Below are positions 1 to 5,881 of a stretch of 11,019 nt of DNA, piece by piece. A model generated the notes under the pieces. That model was given only the letters and a program-made list of their open reading frames with translations. It had not been told where the DNA came from and ran no database searches. The stretch covers positions 1-11,019 of the forward strand of contig JADGRM010000050.1 in assembly GCA_017880945.1 (NCBI GenBank), given 5' to 3'. Position numbers and translations under genes: made by a program. Origin of the DNA: Gallionella sp. (GTDB lineage: Bacteria > Pseudomonadota > Gammaproteobacteria > Burkholderiales > Gallionellaceae). Position 1 is the stretch's first letter. Each line of letters opens with the position of its first letter.

Positions 1-336
1 TTCGATGGCGGTGATGAATGCCGCGATGGAGGTCTTCATGTCTGCCGCGCCGCGTCCAAATAACATGCCATCGCGGATGGTCGGCTCGAACGGCGGGCTG
101 AACCATGATTCCGGCGGGCCGCTGGGTACGACATCGGTGTGTCCGGCAAACACCACGACGGGGCCGGTAGTGCCGCGCCTTGCCCAGAAATTATCCACGT
201 TGCCAAAACGCATGCGCTCGATCTTGAAACCGAGCTTTTCCAGGCGTTCGATCAGGATGTCCTGGCAGCCGGCATCGTCGGGTGTGAGCGAGCGGCGTGC
301 GATCAGGGCTTTGGCAAGTTGCAGTGTGTCAGACAT
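1..336 (-). CDS. dapE: DapE, succinyl-diaminopimelate desuccinylase (N-terminal part, cut by window edge)
   Basis: DapE is the cytoplasmic dinuclear-zinc amidohydrolase that removes succinate from N-succinyl-LL-2,6-diaminopimelate in lysine and peptidoglycan-precursor synthesis. Only the first 112 codons are in the window; the frame is open to base 1. The translation begins MSDTLQLAKALIARRSLTPDD and contains the M20-family metal-ligand motifs AGHTDVVPSG (His66) and GRGAADMK (Asp99), corresponding to His67 and Asp100 of the E. coli enzyme. The remaining ligands lie outside the window. The ATG at 336 is the only good in-frame start: TGA lies five codons upstream (351-349). No clear Shine-Dalgarno sequence precedes it. 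It follows the YffB-like gene by 25 bp in the same direction, the same pairing as yffB-dapE in E. coli, and belongs with dapD and dapC upstream. Confidence 0.95.
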   Translation of the reverse strand, partial: MSDTLQLAKALIARRSLTPDDAGCQDILIERLEKLGFKIERMRFGNVDNFWARRGTTGPVVVFAGHTDVVPSGPPESWFSPPFEPTIRDGMLFGRGAADMKTSIAAFITAIE

Positions 337-361
337 GGTGGGAATCGGTCATGATTGAGTG

Positions 362-718
362 TTATGAGGTCAGATTGAAAATTTTAGAATAAGCCGCTGC
401 GTCGAAACCGACATGCAGCAGCTTGCCGTTTTTTTCCAGTAGAGGACGTTTGATCACGCTGGTCTTTTCCAGCATCAGTTCCAGCGCAGCCGCCGCGTCC
501 TGGATGCCTTGTTTGCGCTGGTCAGGCAGGCCGCGCCAAGTCAGGCCGCTGCGGTTGATCAGCTTGGTCCAGTCGGTTTGCCGCTGCCAGGCTTGCGCGG
601 TTGCGGCATCCAATCCGAGCTTTTTGAAATCGTGAAATTCGACTGCGATGTCATGCTGCGCCAACCAGTCGCGCGACTTCTTTACTGTGTTGCAGTTTGA
701 AATGCCGTACAACTTCAT
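362..718 (-). CDS. yffB: ArsC/Spx-family thioredoxin-fold protein, YffB type
   Basis: A 118-residue member of the ArsC/Spx/YffB family. The N-terminus MKLYGISNCNTVKKSRDWL carries one cysteine (Cys9) in a CNTVKK context instead of the CX3-5R loop typical of arsenate reductase, and the C-terminal half has the family block IKRPLLEKNGKLLHVGF (about residues 88-104). These match E. coli YffB in length and motif order. YffB-type proteins are often auto-named arsenate reductase, but their biochemical role is poorly defined and a glutathione-dependent thiol reductase is the usual suggestion, so I do not call this an arsenate reductase. The ATG at 718 overlaps the TGA of pilU by one base (TGATG) and has no independent Shine-Dalgarno sequence, implying translational coupling to pilU. 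dapE follows 25 bp later. Confidence 0.9.
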   Translation of the reverse strand: MKLYGISNCNTVKKSRDWLAQHDIAVEFHDFKKLGLDAATAQAWQRQTDWTKLINRSGLTWRGLPDQRKQGIQDAAAALELMLEKTSVIKRPLLEKNGKLLHVGFDAAAYSKIFNLTS

Positions 719-1881
719 CAGGAGTCATTCAAGTTAAGCTTGATGCTGCCGAGATTAGAATTCGCAGAAGGTTTATTCGCAACCTGATTGGGGTCAAATA
801 CCGGCACTTTTTGGGTGTTGGTGCGCTCCGAGAAATCGACAAGGGAAGAAAGATTGCTCGCCGAATCGGCGTTGCGCATTGCCTCTTCCTTGGTGATCTG
901 TCCCCGTTTGAAAAGTCTGTAGAGGTCTTGCTCGAAAGTTTGCGAACCGGTCGAAACGCTCTTCTCGATCGACTCGCGTATCTTGTCGAGTTCATCGTTC
1001 TTGATCTGGTCGGCTATCAGCGTCGTGTTCAACAGGATCTCCACGGCGGGAACCTGCTTGCCCTGCACGTTACGCACCAGGCGTTGCGAGATCACTGCGC
1101 GCAAGCACATCGACAAATCGGCCAGAACGCCTCTGCGTGCATCGTAAGGGAAGAAATTCACCATGCGATTCAATGCATGGTAGCTGTTGTTGGCGTGCAG
1201 GGTGGCCAGGCACAAGTGCCCGGTCTGGGCGAAGATCAGCGCGTGCTTGAGTGTCTCGCGCTCACGCACTTCACCTATCATCAGCACATCGGGTGCTTCG
1301 CGCATCCCGCTGGACAAGGCTTTTTCGTATGAACGGGTATCGGTGCCGATCTCGCGTTGGTTAACGATTGATTTGCCGTGCCTGAAAATGTATTCGATGG
1401 GTTCTTCGATGGTCAGAATGTGGCCGCCGGTGGTGTTGCTGCGATGCTCGATCATCGAGGCGAGTGTGGTGGATTTTCCGGAGCCGGTCGCGCCGACTAC
1501 CAGCACCAGGCCGCGCTTTTCCATGATCAGATCTTTTAGTATTTCAGGCAGATGCAGCTCTTCCGAGCTGCCGATATGGGCCTTGATAAAGCGAGCCACG
1601 ATGGCGATGTCGCCGCGCTGGCGAAAAATGTTGACACGAAAATTGCCGATGCCATCGGCACGGAAAGACATATTCATCTCCATTTCGGATTCGAACTCGG
1701 CGATCTGTTTCGGAGACATCAACTCGTAGGCGATGCGCTTGACGACATCGGCATCCAGAATTTGTGCATTGACCGGCATGGTGATGCCTTCGATCTTGAT
1801 GTTGACCGGCGCACCGACAGAAAAGAACAAGTCGGAAGCGTGCTTGCTGGCGGCGAGTTGCAGTAATGGTGTGATGATCAT
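718..1881 (-). CDS. pilU: PilU, type IV pilus retraction ATPase accessory motor
   Basis: PilU is a hexameric cytoplasmic ATPase of the PilT/GspE family that assists PilT in retracting type IV pili (twitching, DNA uptake). With the start at 1881 the protein has 387 residues. It shows Walker A GATGSGKST (130-138), an Asp box EEPIEY (159-164), a Walker B region DVLMIGEVRE (198-207) and a His box HLCLATLHANN (222-232). The acidic, Ser/Asn-rich tail after about residue 330 fits PilU better than PilT. An in-frame TTG at 1902 is possible, but the ATG at 1881 is preceded by AAGGGG with 6-bp spacing and gives the usual PilU N-terminus MIITPLLQLAASKHASDLF. No pilT is adjacent; the gene sits between dapD and yffB. 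The Shine-Dalgarno sequence falls in the arm of a large palindrome (1876-2030), which may affect expression. Confidence 0.93.
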   Translation of the reverse strand: MIITPLLQLAASKHASDLFFSVGAPVNIKIEGITMPVNAQILDADVVKRIAYELMSPKQIAEFESEMEMNMSFRADGIGNFRVNIFRQRGDIAIVARFIKAHIGSSEELHLPEILKDLIMEKRGLVLVVGATGSGKSTTLASMIEHRSNTTGGHILTIEEPIEYIFRHGKSIVNQREIGTDTRSYEKALSSGMREAPDVLMIGEVRERETLKHALIFAQTGHLCLATLHANNSYHALNRMVNFFPYDARRGVLADLSMCLRAVISQRLVRNVQGKQVPAVEILLNTTLIADQIKNDELDKIRESIEKSVSTGSQTFEQDLYRLFKRGQITKEEAMRNADSASNLSSLVDFSERTNTQKVPVFDPNQVANKPSANSNLGSIKLNLNDS

Positions 1882-2030
1882 CGTGTGCCCCTTAAAATCC
1901 AAAGTTTCGTTGCCATACTTCGTTGTGCTCTAAAAATCTTGCTTGCATATACGCAATATGCGGCGCGGCGATTTTTCTCGCACGCCTTGTCTGGCTTAGA
2001 AATTTGAATTTTTAGGGGCACCCGATTGAT
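1876..2030. repeat. ~150-bp imperfect palindrome (concentric inverted repeats) between dapD and pilU
   Basis: Three inverted repeats share a centre near base 1953: 1880-1897 with 2010-2026 (GTGCCCC plus an A-rich run, one gap and one mismatch), 1932-1938 with 1970-1976 (AAAAATC/GATTTTT, perfect), and 1945-1950 with 1956-1961 (GCATAT/ATATGC, perfect). Aligning the two halves by hand also shows matches between them (TTTC, GCCA, GTGC) at compatible spacing, so nearly the whole intergenic region is one long imperfect palindrome of about 65-70 bp per arm. One arm contains the pilU Shine-Dalgarno AAGGGG (1893-1888) and abuts the pilU ATG; the other begins 10 bp after the dapD stop. It could be a small ERIC- or MITE-like element or an mRNA hairpin that controls pilU translation. 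The pairing is seen; the role is inferred. Confidence 0.6.
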
Positions 2031-2036
2031 TCCCTA

Positions 2037-2858
2037 TCAAATTCCCCGCAGCAATTCGTTGATGCCCACCTTGGACAAAGTCTTGGCATCGACTTTCTTC
2101 ACGATCACCGCGCAGTACAAACTGTAGCTGCCGTCTTTGGAAGGCAGGCTGCCGCTCACAACCACAGAGCCGGATGGTACCCGGCCATAACTGACCTCGC
2201 CAGTTTCTCGGTCATAAATCTTGGTGCTTTGTCCGATGAACACGCCCATCGAGATCACGACGTTGTCCTCCAGGATCACGCCTTCAACGATTTCGGAGCG
2301 TGCGCCGACGAAGCAGTTGTCGCCGATGATGGTCGGGTTGGCCTGCACCGGTTCCAGCACGCCGCCGATACCCACGCCACCACTCAGGTGCACGTTCTTG
2401 CCGATCTGGGCGCAGGAGCCGACCGTCGCCCAGGTGTCCACCATCGTGCCTTCATCGACATAAGCGCCGATGTTCACATACGAGGGCATCAGCACCACAT
2501 TCTTGCCGATGAACGCGCCTCTGCGCGCCGCTGCCGGAGGCACGACGCGGAAGCCGCCTTCGCGAAAATCGCGGCTGTTGTAGTCGGCGAACTTGGACGG
2601 TACCTTGTCGTAGTAATTGGTGAAACCGCCCTTGATGAAGGCATTGTCTTCCAGGCGGAACGACAGCAGTACGGCTTTTTTCAGCCATTGGTGAGTGACC
2701 CATTGACCGTCGATCTTCTCGGCTACGCGCAGTTTTCCCTGGTCGAGTTGGGTGATGACGCTATCGACCGCTTCTTTGAGCTGTGCGTCGGCATTGCGCG
2801 GGGTGATCTCGGCGCGGCGTTCAAAACTTTTTTCGATGATTTGTTGCAATTGGTCCAT
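2037..2858 (-). CDS. dapD: DapD, 2,3,4,5-tetrahydropyridine-2,6-dicarboxylate N-succinyltransferase
   Basis: DapD transfers succinate from succinyl-CoA to tetrahydrodipicolinate, the first step of the succinylase branch of lysine/diaminopimelate synthesis; the enzyme is a cytoplasmic trimer. The protein has 273 residues, against 274 in E. coli. An alpha-helical N-terminal domain (about 1-100) is followed by a left-handed beta-helix of hexapeptide repeats (about 110-230), including VDEGTMVDTWATVGSCAQIG and CFVGARSEIVEGV. The catalytic-site residues described for the E. coli enzyme, Asp141 and Glu189, are at the same positions here. The ATG at 2858 is preceded by AGGAAA with suitable spacing. 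dapC lies 98 bp upstream, across a REP-like palindrome, and pilU is downstream. The coding sequence looks intact. Confidence 0.97.
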   Translation of the reverse strand: MDQLQQIIEKSFERRAEITPRNADAQLKEAVDSVITQLDQGKLRVAEKIDGQWVTHQWLKKAVLLSFRLEDNAFIKGGFTNYYDKVPSKFADYNSRDFREGGFRVVPPAAARRGAFIGKNVVLMPSYVNIGAYVDEGTMVDTWATVGSCAQIGKNVHLSGGVGIGGVLEPVQANPTIIGDNCFVGARSEIVEGVILEDNVVISMGVFIGQSTKIYDRETGEVSYGRVPSGSVVVSGSLPSKDGSYSLYCAVIVKKVDAKTLSKVGINELLRGI

Positions 2859-2902
2859 GATTTTTCCTATTTAAAGTTGCCAGTTGCTAGCCGTTAGATT
2901 TT

Positions 2903-2953
2903 GTAGGGCGGGCTGTGCCCGCGGGGTGCGTTGTCGGGCACAGCCCGACCTGC
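2903..2953. repeat. REP-like palindrome between dapC and dapD
   Basis: A perfect 13-bp inverted repeat (CGGGCTGTGCCCG at 2909-2921, its reverse complement at 2935-2947) is separated by 13 nt. Pairing extends outward to 2903-2908 and 2948-2953 with one mismatch and one G-T wobble, giving a stem of about 19 bp with flanking GTAGG/CCTGC. A further short arm pair, AAGTTGC (2874-2880) and GCAACTT (2952-2958), partly overlaps it. The GTAGGGCGGGCT...AGCCCGACCTGC pattern resembles REP palindromes dispersed in many proteobacterial genomes. It starts just after the dapC stop codon and could stabilise or attenuate the dapC-dapD message. No T-run follows on the minus strand, so it is not a typical intrinsic terminator. 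Confidence 0.65.
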
Positions 2954-2956
2954 AAC

Positions 2957-4144
2957 TTATAACTTACGACTGAATTCGGCGATGCGCTGAGCGGCTTCTA
3001 CGGTCTCTTCAGTGCTTGCGACCAGAGCCAGACGCACAAAATTCTCGCCGGGGTTCACACCCTGAGCTGTGCGAGCAAGATAACTGCCCGGCAACACGGT
3101 GACATTATAGTCTCGATACAAGGCTTGCGCGAAGGCGGTGTCGGCGATCGGCGTGCGTATCCACAAATAGAAGCCTGCATCCGGCATCTCGACCGGCAGC
3201 ACCGGCTTGAGTATACCAACTACTTTGGCGAACTTTTCCGCATACATGCGACGATTTTCCGCAACGTGTGCTTCGTCATTCCAGGCAGCGATGCTGGCAG
3301 CCTGTATCGCCGAGTTCATTGCCGAGCCATGGTAGGTGCGGTATAGCGCAAATCTTTCGATGATCCTGGCATCTCCCGCTACAAAGCCGGAGCGCATTCC
3401 CGGCACGTTGGAACGTTTCGACAAGCTGGAGAATACCACCAGATTTTTATAGTCGCCACGACCCAGGCGATGAGCGGCCTGTAGCGCGCCCAATGGTTTT
3501 TCGGAAAAATAAATCTCGGAATAACATTCGTCCGAGGCGATCACGAAACCATGGCGGTCGGACAACTCGAACAACGTTTTCCATTCCGCCAGCGGCATCA
3601 CCCGCCCGGTCGGGTTGCCCGGCGAGCATACGTAGATCAATTGGGTACGTTGCCAGATTTCTTCTGACAGTTGCGCTAAGTTCAGCGCGTAGTTGTCTTC
3701 CGGCAAAGTGTTGAGGAAGTGAGGCGTGGCGCCGGCCAGAAATGCTGCCCCTTCGTAAATCTGGTAGAACGGGTTGGGACAGACCACGACGGGATTGGTT
3801 TTCGTGCGATCGACCACCGTTTGAGCAAAGGCGAACAGCGCTTCGCGGCTGCCGTTCACTGGAAGAACCTGGGTTTTGGCCTCGAGTGCCGGAATGCCAT
3901 AGCGCGCGGCCAGCCAGTCGGTTATTGCACTGCGGAATGCGTCGCTGCCGGCGGTTGTGGGATAATTCGCCAGCCCGTCGAGGTTGGCAGTCAGCGCGTC
4001 GCGGATGAATCGCGGTGTGGCGTGTTTCGGTTCGCCGATAGACAGGCTGATCGCGCGATAGTCCGGGTTGGGCTGAACTTCGCGAAACAATGCGGCGAGT
4101 TTCTGAAACGGGTAGGGCTGCAGTCTCTGTAAATCTGGGTTCAT
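2957..4144 (-). CDS. dapC: DapC, N-succinyldiaminopimelate aminotransferase (PLP, fold type I)
   Basis: DapC uses glutamate to transaminate N-succinyl-2-amino-6-ketopimelate to N-succinyl-LL-diaminopimelate, the step between DapD and DapE. The 395-residue protein is a class I/II aminotransferase: substrate-loop SIGEPKHATP (about 35-44), NPTG (177-180), the PLP-ring Asp205 and Tyr208 in ASDECYSE, the Schiff-base lysine Lys243 in SSLSKRSNVPGMRSGF, and the carboxylate-binding Arg371 in FVRLAL. The N-terminus MNPDLQRLQPYPFQKL is typical of the DapC group beside dapD in betaproteobacteria, which favours DapC over a generic aspartate or alanine aminotransferase. The ATG at 4144 lies in a 20-bp tandem duplication, has no good Shine-Dalgarno sequence of its own, and overlaps the stop of a seven-codon upstream ORF. 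Confidence 0.93.
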   Translation of the reverse strand: MNPDLQRLQPYPFQKLAALFREVQPNPDYRAISLSIGEPKHATPRFIRDALTANLDGLANYPTTAGSDAFRSAITDWLAARYGIPALEAKTQVLPVNGSREALFAFAQTVVDRTKTNPVVVCPNPFYQIYEGAAFLAGATPHFLNTLPEDNYALNLAQLSEEIWQRTQLIYVCSPGNPTGRVMPLAEWKTLFELSDRHGFVIASDECYSEIYFSEKPLGALQAAHRLGRGDYKNLVVFSSLSKRSNVPGMRSGFVAGDARIIERFALYRTYHGSAMNSAIQAASIAAWNDEAHVAENRRMYAEKFAKVVGILKPVLPVEMPDAGFYLWIRTPIADTAFAQALYRDYNVTVLPGSYLARTAQGVNPGENFVRLALVASTEETVEAAQRIAEFSRKL

Positions 4145-4170
4145 TTGGGTAAATCCGGGTTCATTTGCTA
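4131..4170. repeat. 20-bp tandem duplication across the dapC start codon
   Basis: Two consecutive 20-bp units, 4131-4150 and 4151-4170, match at 16 of their first 17 positions (AAATCTGGGTTCATTTG against AAATCCGGGTTCATTTG). On the minus strand each unit contains ATGAACCC(A/G)GATTT, so the dapC initiation region is present twice. Because 20 is not a multiple of three, the upstream ATG is out of frame with dapC. Confidence 0.85.
4141..4164 (-). other. Seven-codon upstream ORF overlapping the dapC start
   Basis: The upstream copy of the duplicated start region encodes MNPDLPK followed by TGA. The stop overlaps the dapC ATG (ATGA, 4144-4141). GGGAT lies a few bases before its ATG at 4164 and is the best ribosome-binding candidate in the region, whereas the dapC ATG is preceded only by TTACCCAA. 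Ribosomes may therefore load at the mini-ORF and reinitiate on dapC. The peptide itself is probably irrelevant. The arrangement is read directly from the sequence; the coupling is inferred. Confidence 0.5.
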
Positions 4171-4216
4171 TCCCATTTATGTTTTCTATTTCGGGTGGCG
4201 CGAAAAATCAGCGCGC

Positions 4217-4222
4217 ATTATA
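4217..4222 (-). promoter_or_regulatory. Candidate -10 box for dapC
   Basis: A perfect TATAAT reads on the minus strand at 4222-4217, 52 bp before the upstream ATG, within GCGCATTATACGGGCGC on the plus strand. No convincing TTGACA-like -35 box lies 16-18 bp further upstream, so the call rests on the -10 match and its position only. Confidence 0.4.
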
Positions 4223-4252
4223 CGGGCGCATTACATATTTAGGGACTGGCCA

Positions 4253-4414
4253 GTGTCATCAAAACAAAATGTATTGCCGGTTGCCGGAATCCTGAGCGGT
4301 GCCCTGGTGTGGGGGGTGATCTGGGACTCCTACGATGTTTTTCGAGAAGGCTGGAAAGTAAAACAAAACGTTGATTCTATAGGGTTTGGCTGGCAATTTG
4401 GCAAGTTCAAATAG
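4253..4414 (+). pseudogene. Probable N-terminal remnant of an EamA/DMT-family transporter
   Basis: From the GTG at 4253 the frame encodes about 53 residues to the TAG at 4412-4414. The segment NVLPVAGILSGALVWGVIW resembles the first transmembrane helix of EamA (drug/metabolite transporter) proteins, whose N-termini often read LPxxGILxGALVWGxIWYPYR. After that tryptophan the residues DSYDVFREGWK resemble the family only weakly and the frame ends far short of the usual ~290 residues and ten helices. I therefore call it a decayed or truncated gene, divergent from dapC. A short single-helix membrane protein cannot be excluded. The same frame is open from an ATG at 4145, but that part has no recognisable protein character and overlaps the dapC promoter region. 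Confidence 0.35.
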
Positions 4415-4453
4415 GACACTTTTGGACAAAAAAAGACGCAAAAGGACAGATAA
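4414..4453. repeat. Four GGACA-like units spaced exactly 10 bp apart
   Basis: GGACACTTTT (4414-4423), GGACAAAAAA (4424-4433), AGACGCAAAA (4434-4443) and GGACAGATAA (4444-4453) follow each other without gaps. GAC recurs at 4415, 4425, 4435 and 4445. The units place the same motif on one face of the helix, as in a multi-site operator or the binding array at some transposon ends. Nothing nearby identifies the binding protein. Confidence 0.6.
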
Positions 4454-4933
4454 AATGCGTTTTTTTTGCGTTTTTTTTCGTTTTATTTGCGTTGTACAGA
4501 ATGCGTTTTATACCCCAAACCAGCCACCCATAATGCTTGAAAAAAGCCACCTATCGTTAGATTTTTTGTATGACTTTGGAGTGTGGATAGCGGCCGGTCA
4601 GAAGGATATTGTTTGAGGAGCTGTTCTTACCCGTTGCTGTCTATGACGACCGGCAGCTATCGGGTAGTTAATGTGAAAACCAACCTTATCATTTCGCCCC
4701 TTTGAAGACGGGCGGCGCGATTGCAATGAGCGACCGTTCTTCGGCCATTGCGGACCGTCGCTCTTGTCTGGGCTGAGTTAACTGTGGGCGTCCGCTTTGT
4801 GGCATGCTGCTAGAATTGCGCTACAGCCGCAGCGTGCCATTAGCGGATCATGGCGACCGGCAGCTTTCGGGCAACATATCACATGTCATGACTTCCTGGT
4901 TCGTGCCAAGTTGTCATTCATATAACTGATTTA
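4415..4933. other. Intergenic region with decayed repeats, no intact gene
   Basis: About 520 bp contain no convincing coding sequence. Besides the GGACA array and T-tracts it holds a dispersed direct repeat, 4644-4664 and 4851-4871 (TGrCGACCGGCAGCTwTCGG, 19/21 identical), and an inverted repeat GAGCGAC (4728-4734)/GTCGCTC (4757-4763) whose stem extends imperfectly inward. The 76-codon plus-strand frame at 4386-4616 is low complexity at its start and has no family resemblance. I see no clear intrinsic terminator for cysB here. Confidence 0.5.
4456..4508. other. Helically phased T-tracts (predicted bent DNA)
   Basis: GCG/TCG steps at 4457, 4468, 4478, 4489 and 4503 separate T-tracts at 4460-4467, 4471-4478 and 4481-4488 (interrupted by one A). 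Spacing is 10-11 bp, close to the helical repeat. A-tracts at 4428-4434, 4440-4443 and 4452-4455 in the adjoining GGACA array continue the pattern. Phased A/T-tracts of this kind are known to produce intrinsic curvature. The element sits in non-coding DNA between the two gene blocks. Confidence 0.5.
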
Positions 4934-5881
4934 TTACCTGTCAGCGATGTTAATGGCTGGGTGCGTAGCCAATCTTGCACGTATCGTTACCTCGTCAAGC
5001 TTCGGAGAACACAGCTCAATGAAGCGATAGGCAAAGCTGCGCAGATAGTGACCACGCCGCAAGGCGATGTAAGTCGTATTTGCTCCAAACAGGTGCTCGC
5101 ATTTCAGCAAGCGCAGGTCAGTATCCTTGGCCGGGTTGAATGCCATCGAAGCGATGATACCGATGCCCATGCCTAACTCCACATAGGTTTTTATCACGTC
5201 TGCATCGAGTGCCGACATAACGATTTCGGGCGTAATGCCAGCATCGGCGAAGGATTGATCGATCTTTGCGCGTCCGGTCAGCCCTTCGTGGTAAGTGACG
5301 ATGGGATATTCGGCAAGTGCCTGCAAGGTCAGCGGTTGCACTTTCTCCAGCGGATGCCCGGCGGGCACGATCACAGCGTGATACCAGGTGTAATACGGGA
5401 ACGTATCGAGCTTGGTGACATCATGCAATGCTTCCGTCGCTACACCGATGTCTGCCTCGCCGCTCAACAGCATAGACACGATCTCATTCGGTCCGGCTTG
5501 ATGCAGCTTGAGATGCACCTTGGGGAATGCCTTCTTGAACTCGGGAATCACTTTTGGCAAGGCATAACGTGCCTGCGTGTGCGTGGCAATCACGGTGAGC
5601 TGACCTTCGTCGCGCTTGCTGTACTGTTCGACCAGACTCTTGATGTTGTTCGCATCCAGCAGGATGCGCTCGACGATCTCCAGCAATTCGCGACCGGGAT
5701 CTGTCAGGCCAAGTAGGCGTTTTCCCTTGCGCACGAAGAGTTCCACACCCAACTCATCTTCGAGATCCTTGATGTGCTTTGACACGCCGGATTGCGACGT
5801 GAACAGTGCATTGCCTACCTCGGTGAGGTTGAAGTTGCATCGTGCTGCCTCACGGATGATCCTAAGCTGCTGAAAGTTCAT
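4934..5881 (-). CDS. cysB: CysB-type LysR-family transcriptional regulator of sulfur assimilation
   Basis: CysB activates sulfate uptake and cysteine synthesis genes, with O-acetylserine/N-acetylserine as inducer and sulfate, sulfide or thiosulfate as anti-inducers. The protein has 315 residues (E. coli CysB 324): a winged helix-turn-helix at about 1-60 (TSQSGVSKHIKDLEDELG), a linker helix, and a periplasmic-binding-protein-like effector domain from about 93. The CysB effector-site motif ATHTQARYALP is present with Thr100, Thr102 and Gln103 at the E. coli positions, as are YHEGLTGR and DADVIKTYVELGMGIG. The ATG at 5881 is preceded by AGGAG and overlaps the end of cysA by 20 bp, so regulator and transporter form one operon. 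Cbl, a close paralogue, is an alternative name; the neighbours favour CysB. Confidence 0.93.
   Translation of the reverse strand: MNFQQLRIIREAARCNFNLTEVGNALFTSQSGVSKHIKDLEDELGVELFVRKGKRLLGLTDPGRELLEIVERILLDANNIKSLVEQYSKRDEGQLTVIATHTQARYALPKVIPEFKKAFPKVHLKLHQAGPNEIVSMLLSGEADIGVATEALHDVTKLDTFPYYTWYHAVIVPAGHPLEKVQPLTLQALAEYPIVTYHEGLTGRAKIDQSFADAGITPEIVMSALDADVIKTYVELGMGIGIIASMAFNPAKDTDLRLLKCEHLFGANTTYIALRRGHYLRSFAYRFIELCSPKLDEVTIRARLATHPAINIADR

Noticed and set aside
329..352. Mini-ORF (MTDSHHV) overlapping the dapE start
   Set aside because: It has no ribosome-binding site or duplication history like the one at dapC; a short ORF of this size is expected by chance.
362..718. Arsenate reductase function for the ArsC-family gene
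   Set aside because: The catalytic loop context is that of YffB (CNTVKK, RPLL block) and no ars genes are nearby; the cluster is lysine biosynthesis.
697..1332. 211-codon plus-strand open frame opposite pilU
   Set aside because: It is fully antisense to a gene with all PilU motifs and shows no family resemblance; an antisense shadow of GC-rich coding DNA.
2229..2897. 222-codon plus-strand frame opposite dapD
   Set aside because: It mirrors an intact dapD, has no recognisable domain and a composition typical of antisense frames.
2903..2953. Intrinsic terminator between dapC and dapD
   Set aside because: The stem is strong but no T-run follows it on the minus strand, so a REP-like repeat explains it better.
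4414..4508. CRISPR-like array
   Set aside because: The 10-bp units have no spacers and are far shorter than CRISPR repeats; no cas genes are present.
4386..4616. 76-codon plus-strand frame in the gap between gene blocks
   Set aside because: It is largely a translation of the GGACA array and T-tracts (Lys/Arg then Phe/Val runs), with no ribosome-binding site or family match.
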